A DNA stretch of 64,000 nucleotides from Paralithodes platypus (taxonomy: Eukaryota; Arthropoda; Malacostraca; Decapoda; Lithodidae), in the NCBI GenBank assembly GCA_032716605.1, contig CM064505.1, forward strand, positions 44,421,464 through 44,485,463. The letters run 5' to 3'. The notes below the pieces were generated by a model, which was not told where the DNA came from, made no database searches, and was given only the letters and a program-made list of their open reading frames with translations. A program made the translations under genes and the position numbers. This document shows positions 1 through 10,343 of the stretch, piece after piece; the first letter of the stretch is position 1, and every line of letters starts with the position of its first letter.

Positions 1-84
1 CCATAATCAAACAATTATTAATTTACAGTTGCCCACTTGAGTTTGAACCAAGCCCGTAATTTGATATATACTGTATAGGATAAT

Positions 85-605
85 AGGAAGACTAGTATGA
101 TTGAATTAAAAATATAGTTTGTTATGCAGTAGTTAATTTGGTAAGGAATTTTTTTGCAGGTGTGCCTGTGTTTACATGACACTTGCAGTTATGTTCACAT
201 TTAATTATCCCACGGCCAGCTGTTATTTGCCCCATGCTGATAACATAATTTATATGATGATGACAAGTGACAGGGGGGTGATCTTCTCCCCTCAACCTAT
301 GTTGTATCCCACAGCCAGCTGTTGGGTACATTTTTCAGTTAGAGTTGTTTTAGCAGCCGTGGGATACAATATAGGTTGAGGCTGTGCTCCGGCCCTCCCT
401 TTACCCCGTGATTTATTGTCATAATCATATGTGTTGCCAACAGGGAGCAAATAGCAGCTGACCATGGGATAATTAGACGTGAGCGTAACCGCGAGCGTCA
501 TGTAAACAAAGGTAGGCTACACCCGCTAACACAACCCTTACCGTTAGTTCATATGATTTATTAATGGTTTTATAACAAACTATTCTTCTAAAACAATCAT
601 ACTCA
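85..605. mobile_element. Large foldback (palindromic) element, about 520 bp
   Basis: The left half (about 85-310) and right half (about 340-605) are imperfect reverse complements. Matching landmarks are TTTACATGAC near 171 against GTCATGTAAA near 497, TAATTATCCCA near 201 against TGGGATAAT near 464, and CCTCAACCTAT near 290 against ATAGGTTGAGG near 370. Outer arms (ATGATTGAATTA near 99, AACAATCATAC near 592) extend the pairing. No ORF of note lies inside. A shorter relative sits at 36950-37075. This is probably a non-autonomous DNA transposon; the superfamily is not determined because no clean target duplication is visible. Confidence 0.6.
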
Positions 606-1204
606 TTTTAAATCCATAGCTACATAAAATCACATAGTAGGTACGAATTTGTGTGAACAACTTTACGATGCTGGAAATTGTTTGTGCTTGTCAATTTATG
701 CAGAGCAGCACTGGTTCACATGACAGCACTGCAGAGAAGTGAGGGATGTCTATTAGCCTATACTGTATATAGTATATATATAACAAGTACCATTACTCCA
801 CTACAGCTAATATCGTTTTAACTCTAAGTAATTCCAACACTAACTCTTATCTTAATCTAGTTTATCCGTAGTGTATTGGTACCTAATTTTATTTGTCTAT
901 TTCCTAATACTAAAGTGTTTTATGTCATAGTTTACTAATTGAATAAAAAAAGAATAATACAATGGTTTGAATAGCTATATAGACATTTGTATTTCGCTGA
1001 TTCCTTAGCCCCGGGAGATGTCTATCGGCAAACACATTTCTTCCTACTATTTTCCTTGACTTAAGTGGTATTTAGTCAAAGGAGATACTCACCCTTGCAG
1101 CTTTAGTGTAGGCCTAGACATGGTCAAGGAAGGTTGTCCCTTACACTTGCTCTCGCCCTCACCAGGCCTCGTCTATGCTTTGTTGACCACTTTCAAGCCC
1201 CCAG
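606..1204. other. Unassigned AT-rich DNA
   Basis: There is no convincing exon, RNA gene or repeat family here. A short TA-rich stretch lies at 765-785 and T-rich DNA begins near 1210. I see nothing else to report. Confidence 0.5.
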
Positions 1205-1372
1205 AAGACCTTTTTTCTTTTTTCTTTTTTTCACCAACCTACTAATTAACTTACAAATAAACCTAATTAATTAAATCAATGAAAGTAATGAATACATGTG
1301 GTACTCCAAGGTCTCGAACCTAGGATACTCACACCAAAATTCCGCACACTAAACCATATACTGTACAAGGTA
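1205..1372 (-). mobile_element. tRNA-derived SINE, family A, copy 1
   Basis: Read on the minus strand, a tRNA-like head contains a B-box-like GGTTCGAGACC (1306-1320 region). It is followed by a body with ACATGTATTCATTACTTTC and GGTTGGTGAAAAAAA, and an A-rich tail (the T-rich run near 1210-1230 on the plus strand). The same body recurs at 26268-26410 and 34549-34640, which supports a dispersed family. The A box is weak, so the head is probably degenerate. Confidence 0.6.
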
Positions 1373-1463
1373 TTCAACTCATCATCCTTGGAAGATGAAG
1401 CAAGACACAGTACTTAATTTTTTCCTAACCCTTTCTTTATTGAGAAAATACGGGGTTAGAAAT

Positions 1464-1610
1464 GACTAAATTATAATGTAAAACTTGCAAAATAAACAAA
1501 CCAAAACTTGGACAAACACAGTAAAAAGACAAAACAAAACTTAATCAAAATCACTATGTGGAAACAACACTTAAGCAAAATAATAATTTATAAATAATTT
1601 ATAAATAACT
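1464..1610 (-). repeat. TAAAACTTGC repeat family, copy 1
   Basis: It starts at the fixed family end (ATAATGTAAAACTTGCAAA) and continues through ACAAACCAAAACTTGGACAAA and ATCACTATGTGGAAAC. It then dissolves into AT-rich DNA near 1600. Relatives lie at 7187-7305, 12841-12925, 13020-13078, 20111-20290, 20360-20405 and 21832-22015, each with the same end and a different opposite boundary. Confidence 0.6.
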
Positions 1611-1737
1611 CTGCCCGGGGTTAAGAGGTTAACATATCGTAAATATCAAGACAAATAGATTTTGAAGCTTGAGCACAGTTTGAGCCTTTGTATTTTTCTT
1701 ATGAATACTTATTTAGGAAACTCTTAAACTATATAAT

Positions 1738-2505
1738 ACTAGTGCAGCACTTATAGATTCACATTAAATACTAGTGCAGCACTTATAGATTCACATTAAA
1801 TACTAGTGCAGCACTTATAGATTCACATTAAATACTAGTGCAGCACTTATAGATTCACATTAAATACTAGTGCAGCACTTATAGATTCACATTAAATACT
1901 AGTGCAGCACTTATAGATTCACATTAAATACTAGTGCAGCACTTATAGATTCACATTAAATACTAGTGCAGCACTTATAGATTCACATTAAATACTAGTG
2001 CAGCACTTATAGATTCACATTAAATACTAGTGCAGCACTTATAGATTCACATTAAATACTAGTGCAGCACTTATAGATTCACATTAAATACTAGTGCAGC
2101 ACTTATAGATTCACATTAAATACTAGTGCAGCACTTATAGATTCACATTAAATACTAGTGCAGCACTTATAGATTCACATTAAATACTAGTGCAGCACTT
2201 ATAGATTCACATTAAATACTAGTGCAGCACTTATAGATTCACATTAAATACTAGTGCAGCACTTATAGATTCACATTAAATACTAGTGCAGCACTTATAG
2301 ATTCACATTAAATACTAGTGCAGCACTTATAGATTCACATTAAATACTAGTGCAGCACTTATAGATTCACATTAAATACTAGTGCAGCACTTATAGATTC
2401 ACATTAAATACTAGTGCAGCACTTATAGATTCACATTAAATACTAGTGCAGCACTTATAGATTCACATTAAATACTAGTGCAGCACTTATAGATTCACAT
2501 TAAAT
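1738..2505. repeat. Minisatellite, 24 perfect copies of a 32-bp unit
   Basis: The unit starts ACTAGTGCAGCACTTATAG and ends TTCACATTAAAT. The array is 768 bp, exactly 24 x 32, and by eye I see no mismatch in any copy. There are no spacers between units, so it is not a CRISPR array. Its homogeneity points to very recent expansion or strong homogenisation. It cannot encode a long repeat protein without stops in most frames (TAG, TAA inside the unit). Confidence 0.95.
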
Positions 2506-4620
2506 CATGTACAGTCAATTCTAATGGGCTTCTCAAGAGGTAAGATGAATTTTATTCTTTGTTTGCTGTTAAAATAACTGCCCTCTTTTTACAGCTTTAT
2601 TATATAACATATTGATAATTGTTACGGTTAACATGCTGTTATTTCTGGTACGGTATCTTTAAACACAAGGTAGTTCATAGAATTTACTGATTTTGTAGCT
2701 TCAGCTCTTATTTCACCAGCAGACTCAAGCTTCAGACTCACCTGCTTTTCACTCACCCACCTTCACCACCACCAGTAGTCTATGGGCCAAAGTGAGAATC
2801 AGTACCTTTTAAGAGGGCTAATAATCATATTTATTATCTACTACACTTTAACAGTATATACAGTATATCGTTATGGATAAGATATTTGAGGGGATCACTT
2901 TTTCCAAATTTGTATTTACATCAAATTTGTATCGGGTATTTGTTTTTCAAGTTTATGCTGAAAATGTGCCCTCTGCCATGGTACTGACATAAGAAATTTC
3001 CGGATGTGGCCCCTAGACTGACCACCACCACTCTCATACGACTGAGTGCCTCCCTCCGCCAACAGTCTCACTCACTGCATGGCCAGCACAGTACAGTCAC
3101 TCCCAGTACAGTAGTTTGGTAACACACAACAAAGTTTGAATCCCTTTAGCAACTTAATAACTTTGTAGCCTCAGGGAATACTGTATATGAAAGCAGCAGA
3201 TGCTAAGAAGGTGACTATGCCCAAAAGGAAATCCCAAAAGCATCTAAACAACTGTCCAGCTCCCGGTAGGCAAGATTGATCAAATCTTCAGCACTGGTCC
3301 AAAGACCAGGGCTGTCTTTGAGGTGCTCCACTATTGTGGGTAGGAATAGATCTGGAGCATTGCCAAGAGGTTGTCCTCTACTGGATATTTCATCAGAGGT
3401 TTCCTTCTGAAGCAGCTGGCTGGTGTAGTGAGAGTCCCACCTTGGTGGCCCAGGAGCGTGCCTCGCTCCAAACGTGAAAGTGTTTTCACCTCACTGCAAG
3501 TTGTTACTGTCTCCCCCTGTAGTAAAGGAATAGGGAGTTGGGTTGGCCTATAAGCCTTCCTGTTGGGTAAGTCTTAGGTTTGGCTGGCCCAAGGCCTAAA
3601 GCTTGGTGACTGTCTACTTGGGTCCTTCATGGCTATAGTAAATAGTTTATAGTATACTGCTTATTATGGCATTAACAATCTCCTTGTGGGAATTAATCAG
3701 TGATGACTTAACCTTTACCATGGAGTGGTTATACCTCAGGCAAGCCAACTTAAGTACGACAACTAGAGGTAACATCTGTAGCCATGACAACAGAACCTAT
3801 AGCACCATCAATCACCGTCACCGCCAGATTTATTTATGTTCATGTATCTGGCTGAAGCTTTATAGCAAGGCCCATCCTACTCATCCATACATGGCATAAG
3901 TCAACCTCAGATTAGAACAATCTTACCGTATGTCATGTGTGTTTACAGAAAGGATAAGAAAAGTAGATATTAAAATTTCATAGCAATCATTTACAGTATT
4001 TGCCAATATTTTAGTTAATACATTGTACACCACTTCAGTACAGTAATTTTCTATTGTTTAGCATATTTATTATGACAATAGTATTTTTAGGCAGTGGGCT
4101 AGTATATAATAAACGCATCAACAACAACTGTAACAACCTGAGGAGCTAACTTAATTTGCTGTTTGCTTTTTTGTTCCCAAGTTTCCCACTCAAACATATT
4201 GAAGGGGATGTTTGCATGGATTAATACAACAATGCAAATAATATAAACATTCAAACATTGACCTTCCAGAAACTTAGGACTTTCAGAATAAGTATCCGAT
4301 GTAACGCTTACCTCTCTTGTCAGAAAGACCAAGTAAACGTTTGTAGTATTCTGTCCTGATAATTACTTCTCTTTCTGAAAGAGAGCGGTAATAGTCTGAA
4401 CACTTTACTATATACAGTATCCAGCTCAAACTATCACATCCAGTTTTTCGGACAAAGCCCAAAAGAGCAAGATTAATTAATTAAAGACCCATATCCAGTT
4501 TGTATTATTACCCCAGTTTTTCAGACAAAGTCTGATATACCTTGGTAAATGTCTGAAAGACTGAAGTGTTTCAAACTTTCTGAAATTTCACATTTCTTGA
4601 CAGAACATCACCACAAAATC
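2506..4620. other. Unassigned intergenic or intronic DNA
   Basis: No exon with a credible splice context or conserved protein signal was found. Near 4440-4530 the phrase CAGTTTTTC-GACAAAG occurs twice, which may be a degenerate repeat, but no boundary can be drawn. Confidence 0.5.
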
Positions 4621-4930
4621 CAGTTTAAGAAAGTCTGTTGTACTTTATTATCTCTCTCTGTCTGTGTGTAGTGTTAGTACAGTACAGTATATTGACTCCC
4701 GGCACCTCCGGCACCACCACCACCACCACCACCATGTGTGTCTCTCACCACCTCCCTTGTCTCTCACCAGTCCCAGAAGGCTCATCCGCGCCCTCGCAAT
4801 ACTCGCAACCCCTGAGTACTATACCGGGGGCCGCAGAGGGGGTCAGGTCGGCTCATCTAAATTACTGTATTACTAATACCTTCCTCTTAGTGGCCTTGTT
4901 GAGTCTCTAACCCAGAACGTTTTAACGGTA
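4621..4930. other. GC-richer patch with CAC trinucleotide run
   Basis: A (CAC)n run at 4709-4732 is followed by a GC-rich stretch to about 4860. The short frames across it encode poly-His or poly-Thr runs and show no splice signals or recognisable domain, so I do not call a gene. Confidence 0.4.
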
Positions 4931-5285
4931 GCTAGATAATTCTTAGAGCAGATCCTTAGATAATTCCTCAAGTGAAACTTCCTATAGATAGTTCCCTGTC
5001 CTTTATTTATGTTACTAATGATAAGAGAAGCAACCTATAGGAGTAGGAATCTGTACTGGAGAGGCAAAATGATTTGCTGCATGTGTCAAATGACTTTATG
5101 GCTGTATATTAGTATAAGTCTTCATTAGCATGAATGTTTACAGGAAGATACAGAAAATATTTAAGAATCATCTAAGCATTAGAAAATTTATCAGTTTGCC
5201 TTTCTATGGATTTAACATTTATCTGTAATGTTATAAATATGCTTGAGACTAGGTGGCTCCATAATGTGATATTACTGGTGTGCAT

Positions 5286-5700
5286 GAAAGCTTGAGATCC
5301 GATTTACATAAACGCTTTTTCTGCCTCTTTTTTCAACAACTCTGATCTGGCAGCTTCTGATAGACAGGTCTCCCTCGATTTACCATTGGGTTACATTACT
5401 GAAAACCCGATCTTAGATAGAAAAATCGGGTAGCAAACCCTAAAATTAATGGGGTGAATGGGTATGCGTTCTTGGACCAGCCAAAACACAAACACAAGCA
5501 CCTAAAAACCTATAATAATATCGTAAATCAGGGCATCGGATAGTGAGGGAGACCTGTATACATTTATAGGAATTCCATCATTTAATAATCTAACTTCAGT
5601 CTAGTTGTCAATACCAGTGCTATATTGTTTTAAAATGTTGCCAGAATAAAATTGTGTCGAAAATTGCGGGAAAAAGCGGTTGTGTAAATCCACCTTAGGT
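5286..5700. mobile_element. MITE with ends like GATTTACACAAGCG, split by a Tigger-like MITE
   Basis: The left end (GATTTACATAAACGCTTTTTC, near 5299) is the reverse complement of the right end (GAAAAAGCGGTTGTGTAAATC, near 5670), with mismatches. The interior is interrupted by the Tigger-like element at 5365-5556. Related ends occur at 16733-17081. Confidence 0.5.
5365..5556 (+). mobile_element. Tigger/pogo-like MITE, copy 1
   Basis: It begins CAGGTCTCCCTCGATTTAC and ends GTGAGGGAGACCTG followed by TA. The interior has GGTTACATTACTGAAAACCC, typical of pogo/Tigger-type ends as I know them. Length is 192 bp. It lies inside the MITE at 5286-5700 and therefore inserted later. Confidence 0.7.
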
Positions 5701-6027
5701 TGATGATTGCATGTCGTGTCTCTTCGTCCAAGACCAAAGTGACATCGATTATTGAAGACATTATTGGATGTGGAACATGGACTATTGAGCAGGGTGTCAA
5801 ACCGGGACAAATTGGTGTTAAGGGGGGTAGTGCTTGTTTTTTGGTGTATATATATATTGTAATGCCCTCGCAAAAATCCCACAACACCAATACTGTACTA
5901 CCCGAGTTGATGTCTGGAATAGTGTAAAATAGTCGTTGATGGCGAAGTATAATAGACCTATCACGTGAATCACCACGAGACTATCATCTGGTTCTTTCAA
6001 GAATAACTAAGGTTACTAACCTATTGT

Positions 6028-6212
6028 ACGTCCGTGGTAGTACAGTGGGTTAGCGCGCGGGTCTGGTTGACCTACTGAGGTCACTAACCAGGGTTAGAAC
6101 CCCATGCCAGGCATCTCAAAGCCTGCAGAGTTTTCATAAAATCCCTCCAGGGTTCAAACGCCGCGCCAGGCATCTCAAAACCAACAGAGTTTTCAGGAGG
6201 GTTAAATTCCCT
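6028..6212 (+). mobile_element. tRNA-headed SINE fragment with internal duplication
   Basis: The head has an A-box-like TGGTTAGCGCG region near 6043-6060 (CAGTGGGTTAGCGCGCGG) and a B-box-like GGGTTAGAACC near 6091. Downstream, the phrase CCAGGCATCTCAAA plus CAGAGTTTTCA occurs twice (about 6106-6137 and 6166-6197), a short tandem duplication. No clear tail is visible before a TA run at 6228-6240. Confidence 0.55.
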
Positions 6213-6641
6213 TCGCACCCAGCATTTCATATATATATATCTTTCGTTTTACACCTTGCTATTATATATGTTCGTGCTGGAACCATAGCTTTAGAAGGCA
6301 TGAGTCTTATTTCTAGCACACTTTATTTTGCTATGAGGATTGTGGTAGTACTATGCTAGATTCAGTACTTAATATTTCCAGCCTGCTCTTGGTGTCATAT
6401 TTTTACGAGTATCTGAAAGAGTGAGTGCATGTGTGGCAGGATTATAGTCAGTGTTCTTCTCATAGGTAATTATAACAAGTCATTTTTTTATAGACTTCCA
6501 TTCTACTGTATTTTTAGACAACACGTCATTATATTTTGGATTATCTCAGATTATTTCCAACGTGAGGTTTTTATATTTCTGTATAATCTGTATCTTTTAA
6601 AATCATGGTTTCTTTGTTTATTAAAAACTTGTAACTTGTAA

Positions 6642-6830
6642 CCCAAAAATTATTTTGACTAAAATACCCCGTTACAAAAAGTTATTTTGGCTAAAGTAAC
6701 CTGCTACCCAAAAGTTATTTTGGTTAAAGTAACCTGCTACCCAAAAGTTATTTTGGCTAAAGTAACCTGCTACCCAAAAGTTATTTTGGCTAAAGTAACC
6801 TGCTACCCAAAAGTTATTTTGAGTAAATAC
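6642..6830. repeat. Minisatellite, about 5.5 copies of a 33-bp unit
   Basis: The unit contains TTATTTTGGCTAAAGTAAC and CTGCTACCCAAAAG. The first copies are divergent (TTGACTAAAATACCCCGTTAC) and the middle three are nearly identical. No coding role is evident. Confidence 0.85.
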
Positions 6831-7048
6831 TAGTAAAACGCTAGTTACATTCCAATTTGTATACAGTTTACATTTTCAAGTGGGAAGATATACTACTGTA
6901 TACAGAGAAAATTATTACTTTTTATGTGCTCCGATAAAGTTTCTGGTCTTTAATCTCTGCATATTCCTATTATTAATATTTGTTTCTATTATTAAATGAG
7001 CTACAGTATATTAACAGTGTACTGTATAGAAAGAATCGTTTACACTAT

Positions 7049-7078
7049 ATATATATATATATACTGTATATATAATAA
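7049..7078. repeat. Short TA dinucleotide run
   Basis: A TATATA tract with an embedded ACTGTATA. Confidence 0.8.
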
Positions 7079-7133
7079 TGTTTATGTTTACAGAACTGCC
7101 TTTCTCAAAGTGCAGTATGTATCCCATATGATA

Positions 7134-7438
7134 TACAGGTCTCCCTCACTATCTGATGCCCCAATTTACGATATTATTATAGGTTTTTACTTTATTTTAG
7201 TAAGCGTTGTTTCCACATAGCGATTTTGATAAGTTAATTTGACTTTATATTGTCTTTGTCCCAGTTTTGGTTTGTTTAGTTTGCAAGTTTTACATTTTAA
7301 TTTAGGTGTTTGTGTTTGTGGTTTGGCTGGCCCAAGAACGCATCCCCATTTACCCCATTAATTTTAGGGTTCACTATATGATTTTTCTATTTAAGATTTC
7401 AGGAATGTAACCCAATCGTAAATCGAGGGAGACCTGTA
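7134..7438 (-). mobile_element. Tigger/pogo-like MITE, copy 2, interrupted
   Basis: TA-CAGGTCTCCCTCACTATC at the left and ATCGAGGGAGACCTG-TA at the right. It is split by about 119 bp of the TAAAACTTGC family (7187-7305), inserted between the TTTTTA and GGTGTTTG that are contiguous in copy 4. The flanking TA is consistent with Tc1/mariner/pogo insertion. Confidence 0.75.
7187..7305 (+). repeat. TAAAACTTGC repeat family, copy nested in a Tigger-like MITE
   Basis: Starts near CTTTATTTTAGTAAGCG, passes through TTTCCACATAGCGATTTTG and GTCCCAGTTTTGGTTTG, and ends at the fixed end (TTGCAAGTTTTACATT). It is the clearest case that these units insert as discrete pieces. Confidence 0.65.
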
Positions 7439-7599
7439 TCGCTAACATTGATTGCCCCTATTAGCATTAACCCCTTCTGTAACAAATTTCTATGCTTATA
7501 ATCCCTCCATATTAGAAACAGCTACTTGGAAGATACCACATCTGCTGGTGGTGGGGCCAAGGCCGTGGCGCTATCACCAGATGCGGCTGAGAAAAGTTC

Positions 7600-8115
7600 A
7601 GAGAATCGTTGCCACTACTTACTATGAGAAGACTCCCTCTCCCCTTGAAGGGAAAGATGTACTCTTCTTGTGTTAGAAGTGCAGTGACATATGCTTCAGA
7701 AACATGGCCTGTCAAAGTAGATGATATCAGCAGAATGGAATGTAACGAGATGAGAATGGTGAGATGGATGTGTCGGGCCAAACTGCAGGATAGGATACAG
7801 TATCTAGTGAAGAGCTGAGGAGACGGTTAGGTATCAAGCGTATCACTGATAAGATGCGTACTAATAGGCTTGGATGGTTTGGATATGTTGAGAGGATGGA
7901 TGAACTAAGTTGGATGAAAAGATGCAAGTCTGTGAATGAGGGGGGAGCTGCACCAAGGAGCAGACCAGGAAAGATGTGGGATCAGAACTTATGGTCTGAT
8001 CTTAAATAAAGAAACTTGACAAATGAGGCAGCTCTAAACAGGGCTGCCTGGAACGCTGCTATTAAGACATGAGACCGGAACTGCACTTCGTGTGGAGCAC
8101 TCGGTCTTTAAAATT
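7600..8115 (+). pseudogene. LINE reverse-transcriptase C-terminal fragment (broken)
   Basis: The translated pieces match, by my recognition, the C-terminal part of APE-type LINE ORF2. A piece with SCVRSAVTYASETWPVK and RMVRWMCRAK (about 7650-7817) is followed after a stop or frameshift by ELRRRLGIKRITDK, LGWFGYVERMD and RPGKMWDQNLW (about 7815-8010), then NEAALNRAAWNAAIK (to about 8070). The catalytic RT core is absent, so it is a 5'-truncated, degenerate copy. The sequence after the last stop (ACTTCGTGTGGAGCACTCGG...) recurs at 14611-14665 and is probably the family's 3' end. It is not a host gene. Confidence 0.7.
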
Positions 8116-8423
8116 GTGTATTTATATATGTACTGTATAAATGTTTTATGAGGCATCTAAATGGGGCGGGTGGGTGGGACTTATTTAAGCTTGGCAGGTA
8201 ACCAAACTAAGGGAAGGAACAAATACACTTATCTTGCATGTAGATCTTTACATACAGATAGGCATCAGGCATGGCATGATGGCATCTAGCCATGGATAAT
8301 GTCAAACTCCTTGTGTGCTGCCTCTGACCTTTGAAGAACTGTCAAAGCATACACAAGAGATTGAGCCTTAATTAGTATCTAGGATGTACAGTTCTGGACA
8401 ATAGTTGCTCAATTCAGCTGGTA
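8116..8423. other. Unassigned DNA
   Basis: Nothing recognised. Near 8262-8290 there is a local TGGCAT/GGCATCTAGCC repetition. Confidence 0.45.
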
Positions 8424-8471
8424 GATCTATCTATTGCCAGATACCCTAATCCCTGAGGGGGATTAATGCCA
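8424..8471 (-). mobile_element. 3' stub of ATAG-tailed retroposon
   Basis: ATCTATCTATTGCCAGATACCC followed by a CCTGAGGGGG hairpin region is the reverse complement of the terminal hairpin plus ATAG tail seen at 9896-10171, 22418-22800 and 44103-44480. Only the last 50 bp or so remain. Confidence 0.5.
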
Positions 8472-8795
8472 TTAAGGGGAGATGGTTCACTTTTTGGGCG
8501 ATTTTTGCATGTATTCATTATTTTGCTAATGTCCTCCCTAGACCTCCATCAAATTTAAAAAAACATCCATTACATCCCCCTTCTAGTTAAATTTGTAAAT
8601 TTTTCGGTAGAAAAATTTCCCGTCTTCCAACATTACAGGCTCACTATCGTTCGCCAGGGAAAAAATCGACACCTAAATAGCACAAAAGGTCTAAATATTG
8701 ACGAAGAAATGGGCGAAAGGTCTTAAAATCGACTAACTAATGGGGCTAAGCATGAGGGAGAAAGTGGTCCAGAAAACCGGCCCACCTGCCCTTAA
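8472..8795 (+). mobile_element. TTAA/GGGG MITE, copy 1
   Basis: Begins TTAAGGGGAGATGG and ends CCACCTGCCCTTAA. It carries the family landmarks: CTCCCTAGACCTCCATCAA, TTTTTCGGTAGAAAAAT, a TCGCTATCGTTCGCCAGG core and several units like GGGCGAAAGGTCTTAAAATCG. It abuts the retroposon stub at 8471. Confidence 0.8.
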
Positions 8796-8939
8796 TGAAG
8801 CTCTTCCATGTACAGCTACTGACAAATGTTCGTGATCTCGTGCGATTTTCTTTATGCATATACAGTATAGCCATTTAGATTGGTTTTCAGATAAATTAAG
8901 CTATATACAGTAGTAATTAATACAGAATATATATATTTA

Positions 8940-9425
8940 TTAACTCTCTAAAAGTGGGCATGCTTGTTGACATGACCGTATTGCTGGGCGGGTATATTTA
9001 CCGAAACCGAGCTTCATTCAATGCTCTTTTTCATGCATAAACAAGAGCCAGAGCGTAATACAATTATATACCTGTGAAAGGGCGATAATAGAGCTTTCCA
9101 ATGACACCTGAATCATCCTTGTACGACCACGGGTTATCTTGTAGCGATCGCGTAACCGGAGGTGAAAATACCCTAAAATAAGGTAATTTTGTTTTTTCCT
9201 TGGCGCGCGAGTTACGGCGGTGGGGATGAGGCATACTACGTGTCAGTGACGGCCCCGAGGTGGTGGCGAGCGGTCGAAGCCCAGCTATCGTCCTCCCAAC
9301 GCGCGGACTCTCTCTCAGAGCTCATAACGTCTTCAAAATGGCACCCATCATATGTCGGGCGCCGCATGGGTGGCCAATATTCTCTCTCCCGTCATATGAC
9401 GGTCACCTTTGGTTGAGGGTTAATA
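8940..9425. other. CpG-richer unexplained patch
   Basis: CpG-rich compared with its surroundings, especially 9200-9380, with GGCGCGCGAG, CGAGCGGTCG and TCATATGTCGGGCG/GTCATATGACGG. An open plus-strand frame covers 9189-9416, but its start context is poor, I recognise no domain, and no acceptor is obvious. It ends in GGGTTAA at 9421, so it may be a further TTAA-flanked element or an exon. I cannot decide. Confidence 0.35.
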
Positions 9426-9895
9426 CATAATGTACCTCATTTGATCTAAACATCAATCTAAATTGATATATTTTCATAAAGATAATCGCAAGAGCTCACA
9501 AACATTTGTTTGTAGCTGTACCTCTGTCCTCTTATCAGTCAGCGTCCCTCCTCCCACCCACTCCTATACCTGTCAACTCCATCCTTCCACCTGACTTTTA
9601 GTCTGCCTCTTCCTCTGTGCTCTTTCAATATAATTATACAATAAATATTCAAGATTTTTTTTTTTTATATTTGATAAGTCAATAGTTTATTCCCTCAAAA
9701 CTATTAGTCTACCAAATTTGATGTTGTATTTATCTTTATTTATGTTTAATGTATCATCTTCTCCCAACAAATTCGAGAGGCTATTGTCCAAAACTGAATC
9801 ATAGTCCCTCTGTAAAGTCAGTAAAAATAGGTTAGCCTAAACTTATCAAGATGCAGAAATATACTTGAGCCGACCAGGCCAAGTGAGATACAGTA
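9426..9895. other. Unassigned AT-rich DNA
   Basis: A T run at 9655-9667 is the only simple feature. No exon or repeat family was recognised. Confidence 0.45.
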
Positions 9896-10171
9896 TCTCT
9901 ATTGGTCTAACTACAGTAGTAAGGTGTCTGCCTCGTACCCAAGGGTCCCGGGTTCGATTCCCGCCCTGGGTATATTTTCGGGAGGCTATTTTTGCATCAA
10001 ACGAAGTTTAGGTGTGTTGGTAAAATTGTCAAGATGGTTGAAAGTAAGATCGGAGCTCCAGAACCTCCCTTTCGGGCATGGTGTAAAAACCTAATTCTTC
10101 ACCTCGAGTGCCACCCCTTCGGGGATCACGGCATCAGGCAATAGATAGATAGATAGATAGATAGATAGAGT
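9896..10171 (+). mobile_element. Full-length tRNA-derived SINE with ATAG tail
   Basis: The head resembles a tRNA: TGGTCTAACTACAGTAGTAAGG (A-box region, near 9902-9923) and GGGTTCGATTCCCGCC (B box, 9949-9964) with CCCGGG pairing. The body follows, and the end CCACCCCTTCGGGGATCACGG forms a hairpin (CCCCTTCGGGG) before GCATCAGGCA and an (ATAG)n tail at 10141-10170. A pol III promoter (A and B boxes) is implied. It is a mobile SINE rather than a functional tRNA because acceptor-stem pairing and anticodon arm are poor. Confidence 0.8.
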
Positions 10172-10343
10172 ATCACTACCCGAGGGAATACTGTAGGCCT
10201 TTAAAATAAACTGATAACAGTGATACACAAGTTGAAATTATGTAGGTAGGCTATGACTTTTTACCATGAGTGTAGTATGTACCATTAAGCAAAGCAAAAA
10301 TACTGTAAATCAGTGCCTAACTAACACAGCATTCTTTTTGCAG

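Noticed and set aside
1738..2505. Possible CRISPR array (24 regular 32-bp repeats)
   Set aside because: Units are contiguous with no spacers, and the window is plainly eukaryotic; it is a minisatellite.
9902..9970. Functional tRNA gene
   Set aside because: A and B boxes are present, but the cloverleaf is incomplete and it continues into a SINE body with an ATAG tail.
10266..10343. ATG at 10266 as start of the gene with the 10344 exon
   Set aside because: The codons before 10344 are AT-rich and end in a textbook acceptor, so they are most likely intron.
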